Source: Anaerolineae bacterium
GTDB taxonomy: Bacteria > Chloroflexota > Anaerolineae > JAAYZQ01
DNA: 5,752 nt
Assembly: GCA_016926595.1 (NCBI GenBank)
Contig: JAFGOG010000388.1
Location: 1 to 5,752 of the forward strand
Direction of reading: 5' to 3'
This document shows, in pieces, positions 1-5,309 of the stretch; position 1 is the stretch's first letter, and the number at the start of each line of letters is the position of its first letter. Position numbers and translations under genes: made by a program. The notes under the pieces were generated by a model, which worked only from the letters and a program-made list of their open reading frames with translations, did not search any database and was not told the origin of the DNA.

Positions 1-40
1 ATAGCTGGTGGAGCTGTCTGCCATTGCCTATCGGTTGTAC

Positions 41-112
41 GGCGAGGTAGCTCAATGGCAGAGCAGGGGACTCATAAGCCCTTGGTTACAGGTTCAAATC
101 CCGTCCTCGCCA
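41..112 (+). tRNA. tRNA with CAT anticodon, probably elongator tRNA-Met
   Basis: The 72-nt sequence folds as a full cloverleaf. The acceptor stem 41-47/105-111 pairs perfectly over 7 bp. The D-arm is GCTC/GAGC (50-53/61-64). The anticodon arm is 66-70/78-82 with loop CTCATAA and anticodon CAT at 73-75. The T-arm is 88-92/100-104 with loop TTCAAAT, and the discriminator base is A112. There are two mismatches, at the loop end of the anticodon stem (A70-G78) and in the T stem (A90-C102). The first acceptor pair is G-C, so it is not a typical bacterial initiator tRNA, which is unpaired there. The 3' CCA is not encoded (A112 is followed by TTAG) and must be added enzymatically. A CAT anticodon could also mean tRNA-Ile2 with lysidine; the body cannot settle this by eye, and elongator Met is the better guess. 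Confidence 0.93.
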
Positions 113-139
113 TTAGAAGGAAATAGGAATGATGGCAGA

Positions 140-173
140 GCAAACAGGCTCCGATTGAAAGAGCCTGTTTTGC
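140..173 (+). terminator. hairpin terminator downstream of the tRNA
   Basis: Bases 142-151 (AAACAGGCTC) pair perfectly with 161-170 (GAGCCTGTTT) around a 9-nt loop. One more T follows at 171, and two further pairs are possible across that bulge (140-141 with 172-173). The stem has a GC-rich core, an A-run on its left arm and TTTT at 168-171, the form of an intrinsic terminator that can work in both directions. It lies 27 bases past the tRNA 3' end, so it most likely ends the tRNA transcript. The T-run is short and partly inside the stem, which lowers certainty. Confidence 0.75.
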
Positions 174-212
174 ACATAAAGACTTGTGGGAGCACGTGTG
201 CACGGGAAGTGC

Positions 213-497
213 ATGACTCGCTGGCTGGCTATTGGTGGACTGATAGTGCATCTAGCATTCTGGTTGAGTGTCTTCCTGGGCAGTCTCGATGATGATGCTT
301 TTGTCGGTGTTTTGTGTAGCGGCCCACTCTTCACTGACCTCCCGGTACTGGCTGCCGCAGTAATCTCCAAGCTACACTATGGTTATAAGCTGCGAGAGAC
401 ATGGATACCCCTTGGCATATGGCTGGGGATTCTCACCATAATCTTGTGGATCGGATCAATTCTAGGTAACTTGCAGTCCAGCGGATGGGCCGGGTAA
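213..497 (+). CDS. small hypothetical membrane protein
   Basis: This is a 94-residue protein if started at ATG 213; a GTG at 186 would add nine residues. I do not recognise the family. Residues about 4-23 form a strongly hydrophobic helix and residues about 65-85 a second one. A weaker hydrophobic stretch lies near 38-53, so two or three membrane segments are likely. The loop after the first helix is acidic (SLDDD, 24-28) and the segment before the last helix is basic. A GGGAAG at 204-209 could be a ribosome binding site but lies only 3 bases before ATG 213, closer than ideal. The gene sits between the tRNA terminator and a recombinase relic and looks less GC-rich than the gene row to the right, which fits acquired DNA. 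Existence is inferred from hydrophobic patterning only. Confidence 0.45.
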   Translation: MTRWLAIGGLIVHLAFWLSVFLGSLDDDAFVGVLCSGPLFTDLPVLAAAVISKLHYGYKLRETWIPLGIWLGILTIILWIGSILGNLQSSGWAG

Positions 498-590
498 GTA
501 TCACGATTTGGTAGTCTCTACGCTCTCATGGCCCATCAAGTCAGCCAGCGTAGTCAGATTATTGAGAGGTCTGGTCATGGAATGCCTCGG
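498..590 (-). pseudogene. decayed C-terminal end of a tyrosine recombinase (phage integrase family)
   Basis: Read on the minus strand, 504-569 encodes LTTLADLMGHESVETTKS, which matches the C-terminal box of tyrosine recombinases (L..L..LLGH.s..tT..Y). Just upstream in the same frame, 555-590 reads P-R-H-S-M-T-R-P-L-N-N. This resembles the family's LRHSFATRLL-N-N segment with the Arg of the HxxR box kept but several residues missing before LTTL. A TGA stop (501-503) falls directly before a TAC codon (498-500), where the catalytic tyrosine would be expected. The rest of the enzyme, including the first catalytic Arg, is not visible in any frame. This is a relic, not a working integrase. It is the main sign that an integrated element once occupied the tRNA-flanking DNA. 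Confidence 0.65.
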
Positions 591-738
591 GTATCTGCCA
601 TTACTGCTGTTCATCGACCTTGTGATCATCGTGCTCGTATACGGAGTCGTCGAGGCTGTAGCTCGTCTCCGGAACAGGATACAAGAGAGAAAGAGACGGT
701 CGAACTCAAACTGGTTTGATGGACCCGGGGACTCATGA
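577..738 (+). CDS. small hypothetical single-helix membrane protein
   Basis: This is a 53-residue protein started at ATG 577, preceded by GAGAGG at 564-569 with a 7-base spacer, a good ribosome binding site that decides this start. Residues about 5-26 form a very hydrophobic helix (LLLFIDLVIIVLVYGVV). A basic tail (ARLRNRIQERKRR) follows, implying an N-out, C-in single-pass protein by the positive-inside rule. I recognise no family. Its 5' end overlaps the minus-strand recombinase relic by a few codons, and its 3' end runs through the tRNA-anticodon-like repeat, so it may be cargo of a decayed element or a chance frame. The upstream TTG at 510 would extend it to 76 residues but has no clear ribosome binding site. 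Confidence 0.42.
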   Translation: MECLGYLPLLLFIDLVIIVLVYGVVEAVARLRNRIQERKRRSNSNWFDGPGDS

Positions 739-748
739 ACCTTGGGTA
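727..748 (+). repeat. partial copy of the tRNA anticodon arm, possible attachment-site remnant
   Basis: GGGGACTCAT at 727-736 is identical to 66-75 of the tRNA (5' anticodon stem and loop through the CAT anticodon). After a small indel, AA and CCTTGG also recur (737-746 against 76-85). Many tyrosine recombinases use the anticodon arm of tRNA genes as the crossover core, and a recombinase relic lies between the two copies. The match is short and the T-arm and acceptor parts are not copied, so chance similarity is possible. Confidence 0.3.
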
Positions 749-755
749 AGCTTTT

Positions 756-1058
756 CAGTCTGTTGTAATACGGTTGACATAGCATGCGATCTGCCCAACG
801 GCGCATCCACACCCCCGGTTCTGCCTCAAATCTGCCCCGGAAAAGGCCGAATTCGGCCAGCCGATCACCGCTGAGCAGGCCAGGCAGGCGCGCGCCCTCG
901 ACCCGCAGCCTGTCGTCGAATTTGGCGATGATGCCGTCACCGTCAAGCTCATATTCTTCACCAGGTGGGGAGGGTTCCTGCAAAAGGCCTTTACCTTTGA
1001 GCGAGAACCCCCACACGCTCTCGTAGGAAGTGACGAGACAGATCTGGTTCCCTACGAG
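756..1058 (-). other. coding-like fragment without a recognised product; otherwise gene-free stretch 739-1130
   Basis: The 392 bases between the small gene ending at 738 and the gene start at 1131 hold no convincing intact gene. On the minus strand one frame stays open and reads, from about 1058 downwards, like real protein (LVTSYESVWGFSLKG, then ELDGDGIIAKFDDRLRV, then GLFRGRFEAEPGVWMRR). The third codon positions are rich in G and C, as in the genes of the right part. No start with a ribosome binding site is evident, a stop (TAG) lies just upstream, and the quality fades below about 780. It is in the same frame as the recombinase relic, but the sequence between them does not look coding. 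I do not recognise a family. It may be a gene remnant left by the same insertion and decay, or an accident of base composition. Confidence 0.25.
1020..1058. repeat. imperfect inverted repeat upstream of the promoter
   Basis: CTCGTAGG (1020-1027) pairs with CCTACGAG (1051-1058). Two more pairs (AA 1028-1029 with TT 1048-1049) follow after a one-base bulge, leaving an 18-base loop. No T-run follows. The right arm ends 14 bases before the -35 box at 1073, so it could be an operator or activator site for the downstream row. It could also be a terminal repeat left by a mobile element. The sequence alone does not choose. Confidence 0.4.
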
Positions 1059-1072
1059 TGCGGGGTTGTGTT

Positions 1073-1101
1073 TTGACCGGCTGCACTATGGTGGGTATAA
1101 T
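1073..1101 (+). promoter_or_regulatory. sigma70-type promoter for the downstream gene row
   Basis: TTGACC (1073-1078) and a perfect TATAAT (1096-1101) are separated by exactly 17 bases. This is one mismatch from the full vegetative consensus at optimal spacing. Transcription should begin at about 1108-1109, giving a very short leader before the first gene (starts at 1131 or 1143). It is the only strong promoter seen in the window and probably drives all the genes to its right. Confidence 0.8.
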
Positions 1102-1130
1102 CGCTCCCATGAACCGGTCGCCCGATAGCG

Positions 1131-1862
1131 GTGGTTTGCAACGTGAATAGTCAGTCACTTTCCAGGCAGCAGTGGCCTTTTCTGTTCACCATGTTCGGCT
1201 GCGCCCAATTCGTCGTCCTGACCGTCGTCGCCATGTTCTTTTATCCTGGCGGCACCTTTGTCGATCCGGCGACAGAGGGTTATTCCTTCTTTCGCAACTT
1301 TTTCAGCGACCTGGGCCGCATCCATGCCCACTCTGGTACCTCCAACACCGCCTCGGCGATCCTTTTTGTCGTCGCCCTGACGCTGGCCGGATTGGGGCTT
1401 GTCTTCTTTTTCCTGGCCATGCCCCGCTTTTTCCAACAGGCCCGGCCGACGTACCTGCTCAGCCGGCTGGGTTCTGTCGCCGGCCTGGTATCGGGCCTGT
1501 CATTCGTGGGCGTCGCCTTTACGCCGTCCGACGTGATCGGTGGGCTGCACCGCCTCTTTGTCCAGGTCGCGTTCCTGGCCTTTTTCGTCGCCGTCCTGTT
1601 TTTCATTGTCGCCATCCTCAGGACCGGCGCCTATCCCAACCGTTACGCCCGCGTGTTTGGCGTTTTTGTTCTGTTGTTAGCTGCCTACCTTTTGTTGCTC
1701 TTCTTTGGCCCTTCGCTCAAGTCAGCAAGGGACGTGATCATCCAGGCCACCGGGCAAAAGATCATCGTCTATGCCGCGATCGTGGCCGCCTTTATCCTGG
1801 CCGATGGCGCACGCCGGTTGACAGCGGCGGACGCTGCCCGCCGGCCTGATGGCACTGGATAA
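1131..1862 (+). CDS. DUF998-like integral membrane protein
   Basis: This is a 243-residue polytopic membrane protein. Hydrophobic segments lie at about 16-38, 74-97, 110-131, 139-163, 172-193 and 209-226, giving six helices. The first extracytoplasmic loop carries FFYPGGTF and, after it, FFRNFFSDLGR (53-63), the pattern I associate with DUF998 proteins (YPGGT ... Y.FF.N..SDLG). Their biochemical role is unknown. The start is uncertain. GTG 1131 is the first start in the open frame but has no ribosome binding site; GTG 1143, four codons later, is preceded by GGTGG at 1130-1134. Both fit the promoter at 1073-1101. The stop is 2 bases before the GTPase ATG, so the two are almost certainly co-translated. 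Family assignment rests on motif memory and length. Confidence 0.8.
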   Translation: MVCNVNSQSLSRQQWPFLFTMFGCAQFVVLTVVAMFFYPGGTFVDPATEGYSFFRNFFSDLGRIHAHSGTSNTASAILFVVALTLAGLGLVFFFLAMPRFFQQARPTYLLSRLGSVAGLVSGLSFVGVAFTPSDVIGGLHRLFVQVAFLAFFVAVLFFIVAILRTGAYPNRYARVFGVFVLLLAAYLLLLFFGPSLKSARDVIIQATGQKIIVYAAIVAAFILADGARRLTAADAARRPDGTG

Positions 1863-1864
1863 CC

Positions 1865-2893
1865 ATGCCCACCAACCTTCCCCCTGACGCCCTGGAAGCT
1901 GAGAAGCGATACCGCGCCGCCGAGACGCTCGAAGATAGGATCGTCTGCCTTGAAGAATTCATCGGCCTGATTCCCAAGCACAAGGGCACCGACCACCTGC
2001 GGGCTGACCTGCGCCGACAACTGTCCAAGCTCAAGGCCTCGGCCCAGTCCGGCAAAAAGGGCGCCCGGCAGGATTCCGCTTTTCACATCGTCCGTGAAGG
2101 CGCCGGGCAGGTGGCCATTGTTGGCATGACCAATGTCGGCAAGTCGGCCCTGGTCGCCGCGCTCACCAATGCGACCCCCGAAGTGTCGGATGCGCCCTAT
2201 ACCACCTGGGAGCCCACTCCGGGCATGATGCTCGTAGACAACGTCCAGGTCCAACTGATCGACACCCCGCCCCTGAGCAGGGAGTATGTGGAGCCGGAGC
2301 TGCTGAACCTGATCCGGCGATCGGATCTGATCCTCCTGGTGGTGGATGTGCAGACCCAGCCTATCCAGCAGCTTGAAGAGTCGATCGCTATCCTGGAGGA
2401 ACATCGCATCGTGCCACTGCATCGGAAGGGCAGCTATCCGGAGGATCCGCGCTTTGCCTTCAAGCCACTGCTGGTGCTGGCCAACAGGTGTGACGACCAG
2501 GAGGCCGAAGAGCTTTTCGAGATCTTGACTGTGCTGCTCGAGTCGCCTGAGGGGTCCCCTGACGGGGATCTGCGCGATCCGGGTGGCCGATGGCCCATTC
2601 TCCCCGTCTCGGCGACGACCGGCTATAACCTGGAGCAACTGAAGCGGGTCGTGTTCGATATGCTGGCGATCATACGCGTCTATGCCAAGCCCCCTGGCAA
2701 AGATCCCGATTTCAGCCGGCCGTATGTGCTGCCACGCGGCAGCACGGTCGAAGAGTTTGCGCGCAAGATCCACAAAGACTTTTACGACAACCTGAAAGCA
2801 GCCCGGGTGTGGGGCAGCGCCGCTTTTGATGGCCAGGCAGTCAGCCGGGACCACGTCCTGCGTGATGGGGATGTGGTGGAGCTGCGGATCTAG
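1865..2893 (+). CDS. DRG/Obg-type GTPase with C-terminal TGS domain
   Basis: This 342-residue protein resembles the developmentally regulated GTP-binding (DRG) proteins of archaea and eukaryotes. An N-terminal helical region (about 10-65) contains EFIGLIPKHKGTDHL. The GTPase domain spans about 80-270: the P-loop is GMTNVGKS (87-94), YTT followed by TPGMM (112-122) matches the switch I region, DTPP (133-136) is G3, NRCD (207-210) replaces the usual NKxD as G4, and SAT (249-251) is G5. The TGS domain (about 270-342) carries YAKPPGKDPDF, a VEEFARKIHKDF segment and HVLRDGDVVEL near the end, very close to the DRG TGS pattern. Such GTPases bind ribosomes or RNA, and a cytoplasmic, translation-linked role is likely but inferred. 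ATG 1865 follows the previous stop by 2 bases, so translational coupling is likely. Arg in G4 and the second Pro in G3 are variations worth noting. Confidence 0.92.
   Translation: MPTNLPPDALEAEKRYRAAETLEDRIVCLEEFIGLIPKHKGTDHLRADLRRQLSKLKASAQSGKKGARQDSAFHIVREGAGQVAIVGMTNVGKSALVAALTNATPEVSDAPYTTWEPTPGMMLVDNVQVQLIDTPPLSREYVEPELLNLIRRSDLILLVVDVQTQPIQQLEESIAILEEHRIVPLHRKGSYPEDPRFAFKPLLVLANRCDDQEAEELFEILTVLLESPEGSPDGDLRDPGGRWPILPVSATTGYNLEQLKRVVFDMLAIIRVYAKPPGKDPDFSRPYVLPRGSTVEEFARKIHKDFYDNLKAARVWGSAAFDGQAVSRDHVLRDGDVVELRI
2726..2745 (+). repeat. perfect 8-bp hairpin inside the GTPase gene
   Basis: GTGCTGCC (2726-2733) pairs perfectly with GGCAGCAC (2738-2745) around the loop ACGC. It lies at the start of the TGS coding part (codons for VLPRGST). 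It has no T-run, so it is not a terminator. It may slow ribosomes between the GTPase and TGS domains or simply be chance in GC-rich coding DNA. Confidence 0.5.
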
Positions 2894-2900
2894 GTAGCCA

Positions 2901-3455
2901 ATGGTCCTGTCTTGGCGGAAAGAGGTAAATCGTGGAGGTGCGACGGCAGAGACGCCGGCGCTGGTCCGCTTTGAGCGAGCCCGGATCGAGGACGCCGAGA
3001 CCCTGACTGAGGTTCAAAAGCGGACATTCAACGACGATGCGGTGCGCTTTGGCGGCCAGCCGGCCGTCGGCCCTGTGCTGCCTGTCTCTAGCGGCCCGCC
3101 AGGCTACGACTCGGTCGACTGGACGTTATGGGCTATAAAGACCGGGATCTATTTCAAAATCCTGGCTGGAGATCGCATCATTGGCGGCGTGATCCTGTTC
3201 GACATGCACAAGCGGCATTTCAATCTGGGCCGCATCTTTGTCGATCCTGACTGGCAGAACCAGGGGATCGGCAGCCAGGCTGTCCGTTTTGTCGAAAAGA
3301 CCTTTCGCTACGTCAAGAGATGGTCCCTCGACACGCCCGGGTGGGCTGTTCGCAACCATCACTTTTACGAAAAACTGGGCTATGTCAAGGTTGGCGAAGA
3401 GGTCCCAGAAGAGGCCGATATACGCCTGTACCTCTATGAGAAGAGGATGCCATGA
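2901..3455 (+). CDS. GNAT-family N-acetyltransferase
   Basis: This 184-residue protein carries the GCN5-related acetyltransferase fold, transferring acetyl from acetyl-CoA to an unknown amine. The acetyl-CoA binding motif A is clear: VDPDWQNQGIGS (114-125), with the Q-x-x-G-x-G signature at 119-124 and the helix AVRFVEKTF after it. Motif B is NHHFYEKLGYVKVGE (152-166). The fold begins near VRFERARIEDAE (22-33). Residues about 51-75 form a Gly/Pro-rich insertion (GPPGYDS at 65-71) between the first helices and the central strands. Start ATG 2901 lies 7 bases after the GTPase stop; AGGTAG at 2892-2897 overlaps that stop and is a short-spaced ribosome binding site. The first 20 residues look non-conserved, so the true start could lie later, but no better in-frame start with a ribosome binding site is seen. 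Its substrate cannot be told from the sequence. Confidence 0.9.
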   Translation: MVLSWRKEVNRGGATAETPALVRFERARIEDAETLTEVQKRTFNDDAVRFGGQPAVGPVLPVSSGPPGYDSVDWTLWAIKTGIYFKILAGDRIIGGVILFDMHKRHFNLGRIFVDPDWQNQGIGSQAVRFVEKTFRYVKRWSLDTPGWAVRNHHFYEKLGYVKVGEEVPEEADIRLYLYEKRMP

Positions 3456-3491
3456 TATACCGGGCGCCTTGGGCAAAGGACTAGAATACCC

Positions 3492-5300
3492 ATGTCTGTA
3501 GAGACCGACCGGGTCGACGATCTGACCACTCTTGTCCAGATCACCGAGATCCTGAACCAGAGCGTGGACGTGCAGGCCATGCTCGAGGTTACCCTGGCCA
3601 AGCTGCTCGAGCTGATGGGCCTGGAGACCGGTTGGATATTCCTGGCAAATCCAGATGATCAAGGCCTGCAGGATGGCAGCGGCTTTGTACTGGCGGCCTA
3701 TCACAATCTGCCGCTCGCTCTGGACCCGGCCAACTATGTTGCCTGGTCTGGCGGTTGTGAATGCCAGCGCTTGTGCGAATCTGGACTGTTGACCGAGGCG
3801 TACAACGAGATCCGTTGTAGTCGTCTGTCTACTGCCAGGGGCGATCGGCGAGGGCTGGCCGTCCACGCTTCCGCTCCGCTGCGCTCTGGCGATCGCACCT
3901 TGGGCATCCTAAACGTAGCCGGACCGGACTGGGCATCTTTCAGCCCTCGGGCCTTGGCGTTGTTGAGCAGCGTTGCAGGACAGATGGGCATTGCCTTGGA
4001 ACGCGCGCGGCTCTACGATCTGCTGCGCGAGCGGCGCATCAACGAGCAGGCGGCGCTGCTTAGCCTGTCCAACCAGTTGCTAGGCCGCCTGGACCTGGAC
4101 GAAGTGATCGACTACCTGGTGGAGGAAGTGCCACGCCTGTTGCAGGCCGACGCTGCTGCCCTGTTGCTGCCTGCCGACGAGCCGGGAATGCTGGCTATTC
4201 GGGCTGCTTACGGGTGGCGCTCCGATCCGGTAACGGCCGGCTACCGGGTGTCTGCTGACGAGCGCAGTGGCCCTGGGCTGGCGATGCACACTCTACGGCC
4301 AGTAGTGGCCCGCGATATCGAGGAAGACGGGTCTGCATTGGAGTGCACTAAATGGCTGCAGGCCGAAGGCTTTCGCGGGCACGCCATTGTTCCGCTGATT
4401 GCCGAGCAGACAGCGATCGGCGTCCTGATGATCAATATGCGGCAGCCGCGCCTTTTGGACGAGGGAGAGGTGCGTTTGCTGCGCCTGCTGGCCAACCAGG
4501 CGGCCATTGCCATCGTCAAGGCCCGGCTTCACCGAGAAGAGCTCAAGCAGCGGCAGGTGGAGAAGGAGCTGACTGTGGCCCGCCAAATCCAGCTCAGCCT
4601 GTTGCCCAGGTCTTCTCCATCCGTGCCGGGTTGGGAGTTTGCCGAGTTCTACCAACCGGCGCAGTTGGTGGGCGGCGACTTTTACGACTTTTTTGAGCTT
4701 CCCGGCGAGCCCGGCCGGCTGGGCTTGGTCATTGCCGACGTGGCGGGCAAGGGGGTGCCGGCGGCGCTGTTTATGGCTCTCAGCCGGACGATGATCCGTA
4801 CTGCCGGGCTGGCCGGCCGCGCTCCGGCGGCGGCGTTGCTGCGTGCCAATCAGTTGATCTTGAACGACAGCCAGGCGGAGATGTTTCTGACAGCTTTTTA
4901 CGCAGAGCTCGACACGCGAAACGGTCACCTGGCTTACGCCCGGGCCGGCCACAACCAGCCTTTGTGGCGGCAGGCTGCAACCGGCAAGCTCGACGAACTG
5001 GCTGCGGATGGCATTGCTCTGGGCGCCATCGAGGCGATCGACCTGGAGGAACGTGCAATCGACATGGCGTCCGGCGACCTGGTGCTGCTTTACACAGATG
5101 GTGTGACAGATGCTATGGACGGCGCCGGCCAGCGTTTTGGCGTCGAGCGACTGAAGGCTGCCGTGGCTGCCGATCCAACAGCCAGTGCCCAGCAGGTCCT
5201 CTCCGGCGTGATACGGGCGGTCGGTGAATTCACCGGCAACACGCCACAGTTCGATGACCTAACCCTGCTGGTGATCAAGCGCTCCCCGCAGAGCCGTTGA
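3492..5300 (+). CDS. GAF-GAF-PP2C serine phosphatase (RsbU/SpoIIE type)
   Basis: This 602-residue cytoplasmic signalling phosphatase has no membrane segment. GAF domain 1 covers about 10-172 and carries a cysteine cluster (C89, C91, C95 and C109). GAF domain 2 covers about 184-345. A linker helix follows (about 340-372), ending in the family's VARQIQLSLLP. The PP2C/SpoIIE catalytic domain fills about 378-596 with the metal-binding motifs intact: GGDFYDFF (394-401), IADVAGKGVPAALFM (414-428), ARAGHNQP (483-490), LYTDGVTD (533-540) and QFDDLTLLV (586-594). Enzymes of this type remove phosphate from an STAS-domain anti-anti-sigma protein in partner switching, and the GAF domains sense a ligand or redox state; no such partner gene is in the window. 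ATG 3492 is preceded by AAAGGA at 3475-3480 (11-base spacer). A 36-base gap with no terminator separates it from the acetyltransferase gene. Confidence 0.95.
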   Translation: MSVETDRVDDLTTLVQITEILNQSVDVQAMLEVTLAKLLELMGLETGWIFLANPDDQGLQDGSGFVLAAYHNLPLALDPANYVAWSGGCECQRLCESGLLTEAYNEIRCSRLSTARGDRRGLAVHASAPLRSGDRTLGILNVAGPDWASFSPRALALLSSVAGQMGIALERARLYDLLRERRINEQAALLSLSNQLLGRLDLDEVIDYLVEEVPRLLQADAAALLLPADEPGMLAIRAAYGWRSDPVTAGYRVSADERSGPGLAMHTLRPVVARDIEEDGSALECTKWLQAEGFRGHAIVPLIAEQTAIGVLMINMRQPRLLDEGEVRLLRLLANQAAIAIVKARLHREELKQRQVEKELTVARQIQLSLLPRSSPSVPGWEFAEFYQPAQLVGGDFYDFFELPGEPGRLGLVIADVAGKGVPAALFMALSRTMIRTAGLAGRAPAAALLRANQLILNDSQAEMFLTAFYAELDTRNGHLAYARAGHNQPLWRQAATGKLDELAADGIALGAIEAIDLEERAIDMASGDLVLLYTDGVTDAMDGAGQRFGVERLKAAVAADPTASAQQVLSGVIRAVGEFTGNTPQFDDLTLLVIKRSPQSR

Positions 5301-5309
5301 CAAGTTTTC

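Noticed and set aside
8..292. Plus-strand 94-codon open frame covering the tRNA
   Set aside because: It runs through the tRNA and the terminator hairpin and its translation has no protein-like character.
774..779. TTGACA resembling a -35 box
   Set aside because: No -10-like hexamer lies 16-18 bases downstream, and no gene begins nearby.
784..1026. 80-codon plus-strand open frame in the gap
   Set aside because: It is a low-complexity Ser/Pro/Arg translation typical of a shadow frame; the minus strand reads more like protein.
1172..1849. 225-codon plus-strand frame overlapping the DUF998-like gene
   Set aside because: It is an Arg/Pro-rich out-of-frame shadow of the six-helix membrane protein.
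1769..2854. 361-codon minus-strand open frame
   Set aside because: It is antisense to the clearly recognised GTPase gene; GC-rich third positions keep the opposite frame open. It shows no known motif.
3126..3866. 246-codon minus-strand open frame
   Set aside because: It spans the acetyltransferase end and the phosphatase start in antisense, with no motif and no ribosome binding site noted.
4293..4952. 219-codon minus-strand open frame
   Set aside because: It is antisense to intact GAF and PP2C catalytic motifs; a composition artefact.
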